Source of the DNA: Macrococcus epidermidis
GTDB lineage: Bacteria; Bacillota; Bacilli; Staphylococcales; Staphylococcaceae
Direction of reading: 5' to 3'
Assembly (NCBI RefSeq): GCF_003259695.1
Contig: NZ_PZJH01000003.1
Span: 124,001-188,000 of the forward strand
Length of the DNA: 64,000 nucleotides
The stretch's first letter is position 1. Each line of letters begins with the position of its first letter. Positions 35,710-44,567 of the stretch are shown here, piece after piece. The notes beneath the pieces were generated by a model. That model was given only the letters and a program-made list of their open reading frames with translations. It was not told the origin of the DNA and made no database searches. The translations under genes and the position numbers were made by a program.

Positions 35710-38391
35710 TTATTCTACTAAGTTACTCGCCTGACTTCGAGAATAGAATCCTTTCTTAATAGGTTCAAATCTAGGTTTCATTGCTAAACCGAACGCAAAA
35801 ATAATGGCTGTTATCAAATATAAAAATCCAAGTTTTGACCATGTCAGTTCAGGGGTGATACCACCTACAGCTTCTCTCAGTAAGTCTACAGCGTAAGTAA
35901 ATGGCAGGAACGGATGTATACGCTGGAAGAACAATGGTGTAACTTGAACAGGGAATGTGCCACCTCCACCGGCAATTTGTAATACCATAATAATGATGGC
36001 AACTGCTTTACCGATATTACCAAGTAAACTTACAAGCGTATAGACGATAACGGTAAAAGCAAGTCCAACGAGAATGGCAAATATCACATTATAGATAGGA
36101 TGCTTAGCATACGCATCTAAAATAAACAAGTTCCCAAGTACGACGATTATTGCCTGGGCGATACTGATTAGAAGGAATAAAATCATTCGGCCAAGATATA
36201 TTTCACGCAAACTAAACTTGTCTTTAATCGCCGGATCTTTTAATTCAGTAGTAAGTAAGTTACCACATAGTAACGCTCCTACCCAAAGTGCTAATGCTGT
36301 ATAGAACGGTGCACTAGCAGAACCGTAATTAGGTATTGGAAATACTTGAGTTTCATCAAGTTGAATAGGTTTAGCAAAATAATCAGATTGATTTTTCATA
36401 TCATTTTTCAGCAAGCTCACAAGCTTATTTAAAGTATCTTTATGATCAAAACTTCTTAGTTTTTTAGCAGATTTTTGTATATCTTTTTCGATAGCAGGTA
36501 ACTCATCACGTGCAAATTGAGCGAGCTCATGAATACCATCTTGCGCACCTGGAAGATTGTTCTTTAATAATTTTGATGTATTATCATATTTATTTAACAC
36601 TCCAGGTAAGTCGTTTTCAGCAAAGTTACTAAGACGTTCCAGGTCGCTCAATACACTTGGTAAATCAGATTGTACAAAATTACTGGCCTGACCAATTTTG
36701 GATTTGAATAACGGATAATTTGTCTGTGCTGTGTGATTAATTTGTTTAAAGCGTTGTTCCAGAGATGGAAGTTGTTGATTAATTTGATTCAATGTTGTGT
36801 TCGCTTCACTTGTAATGCGTGATGCTTCATTTAATATCTCGTCGACTTTATTAGCAAACGACTGAGCTGTGTTTAATTTTTGTGAAATCGAATCCAGGTC
36901 ACCACTTAGGTTTGATAGTCCTCGATCAAAAATATCCGGCATTGTGGTATTAGCGAACGTACTCAAATCTTTAAGTGCAGTTCGTGCTGAATTAATCGCT
37001 TCCTTATTGATATTAACAGCTTGATTTGACTTAGATTGTGATATAGCATTTGAAATTGTTTTATTGAGCGCATCGAGTGACTGGTTAACGTTACTCAATT
37101 CATTTGAAATCGAAGTTGTATTAAATCCTAAATCATTAACGTCATTCATAATACGAATTAATTCATTATTGAAACGAATCGCTTGATTAATATTATCCTG
37201 ATATACTGTTAAATTTTTTGTCAGTGTCTCAGTTGCTCCTGGCTTTTGTGCTGCAAGTTCATTCAATTGATCTAACATTTCCAGTGTTGTATTTGCTTGT
37301 TCGCCGGTTAATGTTGAGAGTGCGCCAAGTCCGTTTTGAAGTGCGGTGTGAGCAGGTTTAATATCGACCGTACTTAACTTTTCTTGTCCTTTTTTATTAA
37401 TTTCCTGAGCTGTATTAATCTTATTATGGACTTTAGGCATAGCATTTTGGGATTGATTTAAAACCTGTTGTGCTTTAGTGGTAGCTTCAATACCTTGTTG
37501 GACCGCATTATTAATTTCCGGAAATTTTTGTTCAATTGTATTCGCTCTCTGTAAAGCATTTTCAATGCGCGGCAAATTATTATTAAGCTTAACGATCATT
37601 TGACCTAATGCATTGATATCTGATGCATGCTGATTTGCTGTAATAATTTTGTCAGCACCACCATTCAGTTTGTCACGATATTGATTTAAACTGTAGAATT
37701 CATCAGCATATTTTGAAATATCATCTTGATGTTCATCGATTTTAATCACAGCTTTTCTAAATCTTTCGATATCTGGAAGTGCACGTTCAGCATCGAATAC
37801 TGCATTCTCAATTTTATGATAAAGTGGAATCTGTTCCTCTATTTTGATACCAGCACGATTACTTTCCTGTAATAGTGCTTTTGTGGCAGCGTCTACAAAC
37901 TTTTCGTTTAATGATTCTGTAATGGCCGTAGCTCCTGCATTGGTCATTTTAGGTGCAATCGCATTAATTTTTTGATTCACTTTATAATCGATATGAGCAC
38001 GTTTTGGTTTTTTATGAAATATACTTGTCATATCTTTAGAGAAGTCTTTTGGAATGTGAATAATCGCGTAATATTCACCCATACGCAATTTGTGATTGGC
38101 ATCTTTCAAATCATCTTTAAACTGCCAGTTAAATTTATCGTTTTGACGTAGAGAGTTTACAAGTTGGTTACCAACATTGACTTCTTTTCCTTTTACTTCG
38201 GCACCGATGTCATGATTGATGACTGCCACTTGGAGATACTTCGTATTGGAATATGGATCCCATGATGACTTCAAATTAAACCATGCATAAAATGATGGCA
38301 AGATTGATAATCCGATGAGTAAGATGATGAAACTGGGAGCGCGTTTAATATTTTTTAAATCATGTAAGAATAGTTGATATGTGTTTTTCAT
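35710..38391 (-). CDS. YhgE/Pip family membrane protein
   Basis: An 893-residue membrane protein. One N-terminal helix (about 17-37, SFIILLIGLSILPSFYAWFNLKSSWDPYSNT) is followed by about 620 extracytoplasmic residues, mostly predicted coiled coil rich in Asn, Gln and Leu, and a C-terminal ABC-2-like domain of about five helices (from residue ~690). This is the YhgE/Pip family, including the phage infection protein of Lactococcus and similar in design to the type VII secretion protein EsaA. No other type VII gene is nearby, so I do not call it EsaA. AAGAAGGG precedes the ATG. Confidence 0.87.
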   Translation of the reverse strand: MKNTYQLFLHDLKNIKRAPSFIILLIGLSILPSFYAWFNLKSSWDPYSNTKYLQVAVINHDIGAEVKGKEVNVGNQLVNSLRQNDKFNWQFKDDLKDANHKLRMGEYYAIIHIPKDFSKDMTSIFHKKPKRAHIDYKVNQKINAIAPKMTNAGATAITESLNEKFVDAATKALLQESNRAGIKIEEQIPLYHKIENAVFDAERALPDIERFRKAVIKIDEHQDDISKYADEFYSLNQYRDKLNGGADKIITANQHASDINALGQMIVKLNNNLPRIENALQRANTIEQKFPEINNAVQQGIEATTKAQQVLNQSQNAMPKVHNKINTAQEINKKGQEKLSTVDIKPAHTALQNGLGALSTLTGEQANTTLEMLDQLNELAAQKPGATETLTKNLTVYQDNINQAIRFNNELIRIMNDVNDLGFNTTSISNELSNVNQSLDALNKTISNAISQSKSNQAVNINKEAINSARTALKDLSTFANTTMPDIFDRGLSNLSGDLDSISQKLNTAQSFANKVDEILNEASRITSEANTTLNQINQQLPSLEQRFKQINHTAQTNYPLFKSKIGQASNFVQSDLPSVLSDLERLSNFAENDLPGVLNKYDNTSKLLKNNLPGAQDGIHELAQFARDELPAIEKDIQKSAKKLRSFDHKDTLNKLVSLLKNDMKNQSDYFAKPIQLDETQVFPIPNYGSASAPFYTALALWVGALLCGNLLTTELKDPAIKDKFSLREIYLGRMILFLLISIAQAIIVVLGNLFILDAYAKHPIYNVIFAILVGLAFTVIVYTLVSLLGNIGKAVAIIIMVLQIAGGGGTFPVQVTPLFFQRIHPFLPFTYAVDLLREAVGGITPELTWSKLGFLYLITAIIFAFGLAMKPRFEPIKKGFYSRSQASNLVE

Positions 38392-38505
38392 TTGAACCCT
38401 TCTTTATACTAATATAGTAATTTTATGAATTATCATAAGTTTCTTAGAAAATATATATAAAACGAGTATATATCAATATAACAAATAGGGTAAAAAGATA
38501 CAACA

Positions 38506-38533
38506 AAAAAGACATATAAAAATATGTCTTTTT
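38506..38533. terminator. Terminator after thiF
   Basis: AAAAAGACATA (38506-38516) and TATGTCTTTTT (38523-38533) form a perfect stem. It overlaps the thiF stop codon and ends the thiazole operon on the minus strand. Confidence 0.85.
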
Positions 38534-39521
38534 ATGTTTGCGCATGCTTGATTAAATCTTCTATAACTGCGGTAGCTTCTTCACTTGAATAGACATCAAA
38601 TACAATAATACGACCGTTACTGAGGAGATGTATCTTACGTTCCCGAAAAGAAAGTAATTTAAAATGTTCATTTTGATGAATAATATATTCATTAATCGTG
38701 TTAAACAGATTAGAAGATACATGCGTTTGATATTTTCCGCGACACATCTTAGTAACAAAGGATAAAGATTGTTTAAGTGCTGGATAATCTTTATTTACAC
38801 ATGTAGGGCATGCAGGGTTGTGTATGGCATCGATATTTCTACTTTTAAATATCATTTTTTCACAATCTATTGTGGTAAGTTTTCCTGAAAAATGACCATG
38901 ACTGATATAGTGCATTACTTCTGAAACTTGAATACTTGCAACGAGGTGAGCAGTTTGTGGCATGATGCCTGAAATAGCACAATCTTGTCCGGTATCAGGT
39001 TCATTAGGCAGAATACATCTTAAGCATGGTTGATTTTCTATACCATAAACAGTGCCATTTACATTTAGACACGCCCCATATATCCATGGCATATTATGTT
39101 TATGGCACGCATCATTAATGATATAACGCGTTGCAAAATTATCAGTACCATCAATGACGAGCAATGGTTTATATCTTCCAATAATGGATTCGATATTGTT
39201 TACTGTCACTTCTTCAGATATCGTAGTCACTTTTACATTGCTATTTATACGGTTGATGTGTGACGCTAATGCATCGACTTTTAAAGTATAAGCAGTGCTA
39301 TCAGCTTCATCAAAAAGACTTTGACGATGAAGATTACTTAGTGACACAACATCCATATCACAAATTACTAGATGTCCTGCACCGCTTCTGGCAAGCATTT
39401 CACTTACTGTACTTCCCAAAGCGCCGCCTCCAATAATAAGGAATGTGCTGCTGCTTAATTTATCTTGGGCTGCTTGTCCGAATCCAGGTGATTTGATTTG
39501 TCGATCAAATCGTTCGCTCAT
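38532..39521 (-). CDS. thiF: ThiF, ThiS adenylyltransferase
   Basis: E1-like enzyme of 329 residues that adenylates the C-terminus of ThiS so that sulfur can be added. [17 protein letters not shown] is the ATP-binding glycine loop, [12 protein letters not shown] the E1 signature, and two Cys pairs (CLRCIL and CPTC) are likely zinc ligands. The protein resembles MoeB too; the location directly after thiG in a thiazole operon decides for ThiF. Its ATG overlaps the thiG stop (ATGA). Last gene before the terminator. Confidence 0.9.
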   Translation of the reverse strand: MSERFDRQIKSPGFGQAAQDKLSSSTFLIIGGGALGSTVSEMLARSGAGHLVICDMDVVSLSNLHRQSLFDEADSTAYTLKVDALASHINRINSNVKVTTISEEVTVNNIESIIGRYKPLLVIDGTDNFATRYIINDACHKHNMPWIYGACLNVNGTVYGIENQPCLRCILPNEPDTGQDCAISGIMPQTAHLVASIQVSEVMHYISHGHFSGKLTTIDCEKMIFKSRNIDAIHNPACPTCVNKDYPALKQSLSFVTKMCRGKYQTHVSSNLFNTINEYIIHQNEHFKLLSFRERKIHLLSNGRIIVFDVYSSEEATAVIEDLIKHAQT

Positions 39522-40285
39522 AGAAACTCAAGACCTTCCATCGGACTTGATGCTTGGGTAGTATATTTCTTAGGGATGCGTCCTGCTTCAAATCCTAGTT
39601 GACCAGCCTGTACGGCATATTTCATTGCTTTAGCCATCTTAATTGGGTCTTTTGCATTTGAGACTGCTGTATTGAGTAACACTGCATCTGCACCGAGCTC
39701 CATCGCAAAACTAGCGTCTTTAGGTGAACCGATACCTGCATCAACGATAACAGGGACGTTAACCGCATCGATAATATATTTTAGATTTAACGGATCATTG
39801 ATACCAAGGCCAGTTCCAATCGGTGCACCAAGTGGCATAATAGCATGACAACCTAATGCTTCTAATTTTTTTGCAAGGACGACATCACAAGGGATGTATG
39901 GACATACGATATATCCTTTTTCTAAAAGCATTTCGCATGCTTTATATGTTTCGATACTATCTGGTAGAAGCGTTGTATCATCACCGATAATTTCAACTTT
40001 AATCATGTCACACATACCTGCAATACGTGCAATTTCTGCAATCTTTACCGCTTCTTCAGCTGTTTTAGCGCCAGCAGTGTTAGGGAAGGTGATGTATTTA
40101 TCTAAATCTACAGACTCTAATGGATTAGGGAGTGATTTATCATATAAACTCATGCGTCGTACTGCAAAAGTTAAAGCATTCGTTTCACTGATTTCAACTG
40201 CTTGTTTTTGTGTTTCGCCATCTTTAAACTTACCTGTTCCTAATATTAAACGAGAAGATAATTCTAAGGGTCCTATTTTTAACAT
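39518..40285 (-). CDS. thiG: ThiG, thiazole synthase
   Basis: TIM-barrel enzyme of 255 residues that condenses deoxyxylulose phosphate, dehydroglycine and ThiS-thiocarboxylate into the thiamine thiazole. The Schiff-base Lys is Lys96 in [10 protein letters not shown], the same number as in Bacillus Thi[33 protein letters not shown] is the phosphate-binding end. The start at 40285 follows GGAGGCGG inside the thiS end; a longer in-frame start overlapping thiS (MEAAN…) is unlikely. Confidence 0.95.
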   Translation of the reverse strand: MLKIGPLELSSRLILGTGKFKDGETQKQAVEISETNALTFAVRRMSLYDKSLPNPLESVDLDKYITFPNTAGAKTAEEAVKIAEIARIAGMCDMIKVEIIGDDTTLLPDSIETYKACEMLLEKGYIVCPYIPCDVVLAKKLEALGCHAIMPLGAPIGTGLGINDPLNLKYIIDAVNVPVIVDAGIGSPKDASFAMELGADAVLLNTAVSNAKDPIKMAKAMKYAVQAGQLGFEAGRIPKKYTTQASSPMEGLEFL

Positions 40286-40286
40286 A

Positions 40287-40484
40287 TTAGCCGCCTCCAA
40301 CGAATTCTAGTAATTCTAATTTTTGTTCGGGTTTTAAAGTGATAGATTGCCATTTAGATTGTTCGATGGGAACATCATCCACAAGCACTACAATCCTTTT
40401 TTTATCACTTGTAAAAGTTGCGAGTAAGTCAGATAAATTTGTCTTGTCTGTTTCAAAAGGCTCATCGTTAATGTATATTTTCAT
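40287..40484 (-). CDS. thiS: ThiS, sulfur-carrier protein
   Basis: Ubiquitin-fold sulfur carrier of 65 residues. It ends in GGG, giving the Gly-Gly tail that ThiF adenylates and that becomes the thiocarboxylate donor for Thi[10 protein letters not shown] at the start and ELLEFVGGG at the end are typical. It overlaps the end of thiO by 17 bases and ends 1 base before the thiG start codon, so translation is tightly coupled. Confidence 0.94.
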   Translation of the reverse strand: MKIYINDEPFETDKTNLSDLLATFTSDKKRIVVLVDDVPIEQSKWQSITLKPEQKLELLEFVGGG

Positions 40485-41580
40485 AAATTTCTCCTATCTT
40501 AAAATCGTTTTGAAATTGTTGATACAGTTCACCGTCTTGTTCAAAGATCATTTGACGCATAAATTCTCCGGTAATACGTGATAATAAGATACCATTACGG
40601 TAGTGTCCTGTTGCCACAAATAATCCTTCATCTAATTGATCGAGGACAGGTCGATGCAACGTACTATCTGGTCTAAAACCACAATCAATGCTGACGAGGG
40701 TGCTTTCTCGTAATATCGGGATGAGTTTAAACGTTTCTTCAAGTAACCACTTTATACCTTCTGCATTCGGTTGTTGATTTGTATCAAGTGAAGTTGTCGC
40801 ACCAATCAAATAATGATTGTCTGATTTAGGGACAATATAATGTCCGTTTGTCTGGAATAGTGTCTCTTTTAAATTAAGAACAGGATGATGTAACGTCAGT
40901 ACCTCTCCCTTCACACCTTGCATCGGAAAGTCTATATCAAGCATATTAAGTAATGGTTCGCTTTTACATCCTGCAGCAATAATGACTTTTTCTGAGATGA
41001 TGGTTTTATCGCTTATTGATAAGTGATATTTATCATCTACGTAGTTAATGGACTTGACGTAATCTGAAATATGAGGAATATCTTGATTTGCTTGCTTTAT
41101 AACGGTTAAATATTTACCGGCATTGACTTGACCATCTGTAGGAATCCACATTGCCTGTTCAAACACATTACTGATTGAACCATTCGCGTAAGAAGATAAC
41201 GCTTTTGAAGCGATCCACTCAAATTGTTCTTGTTTTGAATTTAGAAATAAGTATTGAGCTTTTAGTTTCTCTTCATCTCCAGGTGAAGCAATTTTAAGCA
41301 ATCCATGTTGTTGTAAGTCAATAGTTAATCCAGTCATGTTTTCCAGTTGCTGAATATGATCAGGCATCATTTGCTGACCAAGCATAGAGAGTCTGTATAA
41401 AGGACTATCTTCAGTAAATTCATTTTGTGCTCCGAGCATACCGCCAGCAGCGTGTGTTGCTTTATAACCATGTGCATCATCTATGATTGCAATATTATCT
41501 GTATGGTCTTTGAGTGCGTACACAATATTTTCTCCGATAATTCCTCCGCCTATTACAACGATGTCGTACGTAGTAACCAC
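40468..41580 (-). CDS. thiO: ThiO, glycine oxidase
   Basis: FAD-dependent amine oxidase of 370 residues that makes dehydroglycine from glycine for thiazole synthesis. The FAD-binding DIVVIGGGIIGENIVYAL is at residues 6-23 and FVATGHYRNGILLS near the C-terminus is the family FAD-contact block. The start is unusual: the only conventional start codon in frame is GTG 41580, which overlaps its own Shine-Dalgarno (AAGGAG). No ATG is available upstream. It overlaps the tenI-like gene by 28 bases. Context between tenI and thiS supports glycine oxidase. Confidence 0.9.
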   Translation of the reverse strand: MVTTYDIVVIGGGIIGENIVYALKDHTDNIAIIDDAHGYKATHAAGGMLGAQNEFTEDSPLYRLSMLGQQMMPDHIQQLENMTGLTIDLQQHGLLKIASPGDEEKLKAQYLFLNSKQEQFEWIASKALSSYANGSISNVFEQAMWIPTDGQVNAGKYLTVIKQANQDIPHISDYVKSINYVDDKYHLSISDKTIISEKVIIAAGCKSEPLLNMLDIDFPMQGVKGEVLTLHHPVLNLKETLFQTNGHYIVPKSDNHYLIGATTSLDTNQQPNAEGIKWLLEETFKLIPILRESTLVSIDCGFRPDSTLHRPVLDQLDEGLFVATGHYRNGILLSRITGEFMRQMIFEQDGELYQQFQNDFKIGEIYENIH

Positions 41581-42134
41581 TCCTTTTTTACAGTAATAAA
41601 TTCCTGTTTATTAGTAAATAACCTGATACCTGCAAATCCTGAAAATTTAGTGTTTAACTGTCTTATTGTGTCGATGTTGATGCCGCCTAATGCGATAACA
41701 GGGATATCGACATGAGTGACTGCATCAATTTGAGCTGCGGCTCTAGGTGGTAAATCAGGTTTGGATGGTGTAGGGAAGACATGACCAAATAAAATAAATG
41801 ATAGATTAAGCGATTCAGCGTGTTTGGCTGATGCCAAAGAATGAACGCTTTGACTGACTTGTATTTCCGGATAATCATTTCTAAAGACATCTATTTCAGA
41901 ATTACTTTCTTTAAAGTGAATTCTCGTTAAATGACATGCAAATAAAATATTTGGATTGTTATGCACGATAATTTTATCTTTAGGAATTCTTGTTATCAGC
42001 TGATTTATGAAATGAATAATATCTTTCTCTGCTGCATCAAACCTTAAAATAACGCCATCTATTTCATCATGAACCTGGATGATTTGATTGAGAACGGTGA
42101 TTGAAGGTTTTGACGATGTAATCATGATAAACAC
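41553..42134 (-). CDS. tenI: TenI-like / ThiE-family protein
   Basis: A 193-residue TIM-barrel protein of the thiamine phosphate synthase superfamily. FIMITSSKPSI at the start, then LSFILFGHVFPTPSKPDLPPRA and PVIALGGINIDTI, match TenI more than ThiE: TenI (thiazole tautomerase) is the usual first or second gene of Bacillus-type thiOSGF operons. I prefer GTG 42134, 8 bases after GAGG; GTG 42143 overlaps that site and ATG 42125 is far from it. First gene after the minus-strand TPP riboswitch. A ThiE activity cannot be excluded. Confidence 0.82.
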   Translation of the reverse strand: MFIMITSSKPSITVLNQIIQVHDEIDGVILRFDAAEKDIIHFINQLITRIPKDKIIVHNNPNILFACHLTRIHFKESNSEIDVFRNDYPEIQVSQSVHSLASAKHAESLNLSFILFGHVFPTPSKPDLPPRAAAQIDAVTHVDIPVIALGGINIDTIRQLNTKFSGFAGIRLFTNKQEFITVKKEWLLRTTSL

Positions 42135-42146
42135 ACGTTTCACCTC

Positions 42147-42186
42147 GAAAAAACACCCACTAACTAAAATAAGCTAGTGGGTGTTG
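42147..42186 (-). terminator. Expression-platform terminator of the thi operon
   Basis: On the minus strand AACACCCACTA pairs with TAGTGGGTGTT and a run of T follows (plus-strand stem arms 42152-42162 and 42175-42185). It lies between the TPP aptamer and tenI, so it should be the riboswitch OFF hairpin. Confidence 0.88.
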
Positions 42187-42218
42187 GAATTAGTATAATT
42201 AAAAACACTAAAATTCAA

Positions 42219-42306
42219 TCACGCTTCCCTACGTTGGTTCTAACCAAGTCAGGTTCAAAGAGTCGGAAATCATTTCCTCTCAGCCCGGTTGTGGGCACCC
42301 CTAGCA
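42219..42306 (-). promoter_or_regulatory. TPP riboswitch of the thiazole operon
   Basis: Read on the minus strand it has the TPP aptamer blocks in order: CTAGGGGTGCC, GGGCTGAGAGG, ACTCTTTGAACCTGA, and ACGTAGGGAAGCG. It controls tenI-thiO-thiS-thiG-thiF and, with the element at 158-246, is the second TPP riboswitch in the window. Confidence 0.95.
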
Positions 42307-42406
42307 AATATTTAATTCTGTATTAAGCCTACCACTAGTTAGAGTGAATTTCAATCATCTCAAATTCATGATAAAATAAATTAACGATAAAATGGGGTGT
42401 AAAAGG

Positions 42407-42853
42407 ATGAATGAAGAAGAGAAGTTATCTTTATTAATTGATGAACGTACAGAACTTATTCAAAATGAGACGGTGTATGACAAAGCAGAAATTGAACAAA
42501 ATCATACGGATTCTGTAGAGGTGGTACTTGAACCAGCGATACAACAGGAACGTATGTCTTCTGAAGAAATTTTAAGAGAAATTGCAGAAGAAGAAGAACT
42601 CGAAGAAGAGTACGCGCAAGCAGTTGAAGAAGTGAAATTATTTAAATATATTGTCCATACGATTAAATTTCATGAAGGAGATGCAATTACACTCTGTCAA
42701 CTGCGCAATATATGTGCACATAGTGAAGCTAAATTATCACCAGATGATTTAGATGAAGTATTAAATGATTATATTGAAGCGGGCTACATCAGAATTGAAG
42801 ATGACAAAATATATATCACATTCTTAGGTGAGCATGTAAATACACTGTTATAG
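42407..42853 (+). CDS. Hypothetical acidic protein, possible winged-helix C-terminus
   Basis: I do not recognise this 148-residue protein. The first ~85 residues are very acidic and probably helical or coiled coil (SSEEILREIAEEEELEEEYAQAVEEVKLF). The C-terminal ~65 residues (KFHEGDAITLCQLRNICAHSEAKLSPDDLDEVLNDYIEAGYIRIEDDKIYITFLG) look like a winged-helix module with a terminal beta wing; this is a guess from pattern only. The start at 42407 lies 7 bases after GGGGTG; an in-frame ATG at 42392 would overlap that site. It ends at a long perfect hairpin. Confidence 0.7.
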   Translation: MNEEEKLSLLIDERTELIQNETVYDKAEIEQNHTDSVEVVLEPAIQQERMSSEEILREIAEEEELEEEYAQAVEEVKLFKYIVHTIKFHEGDAITLCQLRNICAHSEAKLSPDDLDEVLNDYIEAGYIRIEDDKIYITFLGEHVNTLL

Positions 42854-42869
42854 GTGTTTATTACATCAA

Positions 42870-42909
42870 ACAAGCAAGAGTGGAACAATTCAGTTCCACT
42901 CTTGCTTGT
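42870..42909. terminator. Long hairpin between convergent genes
   Basis: ACAAGCAAGAGTGGAAC (42870-42886) and GTTCCACTCTTGCTTGT (42893-42909) form a perfect 17-bp stem with a 6-base loop. It ends the acidic-protein gene and faces the convergent hemerythrin-like gene. T-runs on either side are short. Confidence 0.75.
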
Positions 42910-42919
42910 TAGTCAGAGA

Positions 42920-43345
42920 TTAATCTTTCAGTAAAAATGCTTCTTCGTCTCGTGAATGAATTTCGTTAACGATAATTAAACTTCTAAAATAATCGATAAT
43001 TTGAGTGGAGAACCCTTCGTTCTCCATTTGTGTTTTAATCTTAGCCACGACTTGGCGCATAATATCATGATCACGTGTGAGTTGTTGTACTTTATCATGT
43101 AGTTCAGGATTATTATTTTCCACTTCTGTGTAGAAACCATCTGCTTCTTCCTCAGCATCCGCGTGACTTATGACGCGTGATTCCCAGAAATCAACAAGAG
43201 CGATTACTTCCTGAATGACTTCATCTTCCGTACCATTTTGATAGGTTCTGATCAATTCATCTGTCATATTCACAGCAAGGCCTAACCCTGTATCGTGAAT
43301 TTGTTTATGTGCATGTAGTTGTCTTAGTGATGGTCCGACTGGCAT
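42920..43345 (-). CDS. Hemerythrin-like (HHE) domain protein
   Basis: A 141-residue predicted four-helix-bundle protein. Well-spaced His and carboxylate residues match an HHE cation-binding domain: LHAHKQIHDT, ISHADAEEEAD, LTRDHDIMRQ and NEIHSRDEEAF. Such proteins bind a di-iron centre and may sense or store O2 or NO or help repair iron-sulfur clusters; the specific role here is unknown. The start at 43345 follows CGGAGATGA; an in-frame ATG 30 bases upstream has no ribosome-binding site. Single-gene unit. Confidence 0.8.
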   Translation of the reverse strand: MPVGPSLRQLHAHKQIHDTGLGLAVNMTDELIRTYQNGTEDEVIQEVIALVDFWESRVISHADAEEEADGFYTEVENNNPELHDKVQQLTRDHDIMRQVVAKIKTQMENEGFSTQIIDYFRSLIIVNEIHSRDEEAFLLKD

Positions 43346-43395
43346 ACAATCATCTCCGTTCAGTATATTTATCACTATTGTATTATAGAAAATAT

Positions 43396-43425
43396 AATAA
43401 AAAGACTAGGGGATTCCCTAGTCTT
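43396..43425 (-). terminator. Terminator of the TerC gene
   Basis: AAGACTAGGG (43402-43411) and CCCTAGTCTT (43416-43425) pair perfectly around GATT. On the minus strand the stem is followed by a T-rich run, ending the terC-like transcript. Confidence 0.85.
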
Positions 43426-43450
43426 ATATTATTCAGATGCGTAGTGATCA

Positions 43451-44233
43451 TTAATGTTGATGACTTTGTCCACGTTTACTTGTAACAAAACCAATCACTA
43501 AGATTGAAAGTAATACCCCCCAGAAGATCAGTTGCCATTGTAATGAGTGAGGGAAGTCATGAGGTAATACATGAATCGATTCATGCGCTAATACAAGTAC
43601 GACAAGTTTGATACCAATCCAGCCTACAATCGCAAATGCTGCAGCTTCAAGTCCAGGATATGTTTCCAGGATTTTAATGAAATATGTTGCGGCAAATCGC
43701 ATTAACACAACGCCAAGCATACCTCCGATAAACATTACCGTAAACTGTCCAGCGTTAAGTCCCATGAAGTCAGGACCAACTTTAGGTAAAGTAACCGCGA
43801 TTGCGATTGCAGCTAACATTGAATCAATCGCGAATGCGATATCTGCACCTTCAACTTTCAGAACAGTCATCCAGAAACCACTACCTTTAGGCATTGCTTC
43901 TTCTTCTGCAATATCAGGAACACTTTCATCATCGACATGGTTTTTCTTTTTGAAATAAGTATATAAACTCTTTATCGACATAAAGATTAGATATGCTGCA
44001 CCAAGTGCTTGTATCTGCCAATACTTAGCTAAGAATGTAATAAAGAATAATGAGATAAATCTAAAGATAAATGCTCCCATTAAACCATAAAATAAAGCTT
44101 TCTTTCTTTGTTCTTCCGGTAAATGCTTTACCATTACCGCCATAACAATTGCATTATCTGCTGCAAGTAACCCTTCCAAAACGATTAAAACAATTACTAC
44201 CCATGCATACGCCATTAAAATACTTGGATCCAC
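43451..44233 (-). CDS. TerC-family membrane protein (YkoY/MeeY type)
   Basis: A 260-residue membrane protein with seven to eight helices. LLAADNAIVMAVMVKHLP and VEGADIAFAIDSMLAAIAI carry the two intramembrane acidic motifs (E-x5-DN and D-x5-DS) that mark the TerC family and probably bind metal. Bacillus TerC proteins export Mn2+ to load secreted enzymes. The yybP-ykoY Mn2+ riboswitch directly upstream supports a manganese role here. The start is GTG, 7 bases after AAGGAGG. Confidence 0.92.
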   Translation of the reverse strand: MDPSILMAYAWVVIVLIVLEGLLAADNAIVMAVMVKHLPEEQRKKALFYGLMGAFIFRFISLFFITFLAKYWQIQALGAAYLIFMSIKSLYTYFKKKNHVDDESVPDIAEEEAMPKGSGFWMTVLKVEGADIAFAIDSMLAAIAIAVTLPKVGPDFMGLNAGQFTVMFIGGMLGVVLMRFAATYFIKILETYPGLEAAAFAIVGWIGIKLVVLVLAHESIHVLPHDFPHSLQWQLIFWGVLLSILVIGFVTSKRGQSHQH

Positions 44234-44303
44234 TTTAATTCCTCCTTATTTTAATGAATATAAAAAGACCCATGCCAAATATATTGGCAAAGGTCTCACT
44301 GAA
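44234..44303 (-). terminator. Terminator of the Mn2+ riboswitch
   Basis: On the minus strand AGACCTTTGCCAA pairs with TTGGCATGGGTCT (plus-strand arms 44266-44278 and 44284-44296, one C-T type internal mismatch) and is followed by five T at 44262-44266. The upper arm overlaps the end of the aptamer, as expected for a switch that must choose between the two folds. Confidence 0.85.
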
Positions 44304-44398
44304 CAATAATTGTTCCATAACGCCGGAAGTTCCAAAACTTCGTAATGACGACGTTACGCTTAGGGTCTCCCCTTGAGCTACTCCCCTTCGACATAAGT
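44290..44398 (-). promoter_or_regulatory. yybP-ykoY manganese riboswitch
   Basis: The minus strand reads GAAGGGGAGTAGCTCAAGG near its 5' end, GTCGTCATTACG in the middle and GTGAGACCTTTG at its 3' end, the conserved blocks of the yybP-ykoY class. It precedes a TerC-family gene, the most common partner of this riboswitch. These riboswitches turn genes on with Mn2+ by preventing the terminator. The remaining ~170 bases of this gap (44399-44567) are AT-rich and hold no feature I can support. Confidence 0.93.
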
Positions 44399-44567
44399 CT
44401 TAGGATATTCATTTGTTGATTTATTCAAATTATGAATAAATATCATTGAAATCATCTTAACACAGTAATGTGTAAATAGCTATAATTTTATTTTTTATAA
44501 ATAGTAATGGATGATATTTTAATGCTGTTATAAACATTAAAGATTTAAAAATGAAGCATATAAATAT

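Noticed and set aside
35710..38391. EsaA of a type VII secretion system
   Set aside because: The fold is similar, but no esxA, essA-C or esaB gene is adjacent and the sequence fits the general YhgE/Pip family.
43402..43425. TAGGGGATTCCCTA resembling an NreC site upstream of the hemerythrin-like gene
   Set aside because: It is the loop-proximal part of a perfect terminator stem with a minus-strand T-run at the end of the TerC gene, which explains the symmetry without a regulator.
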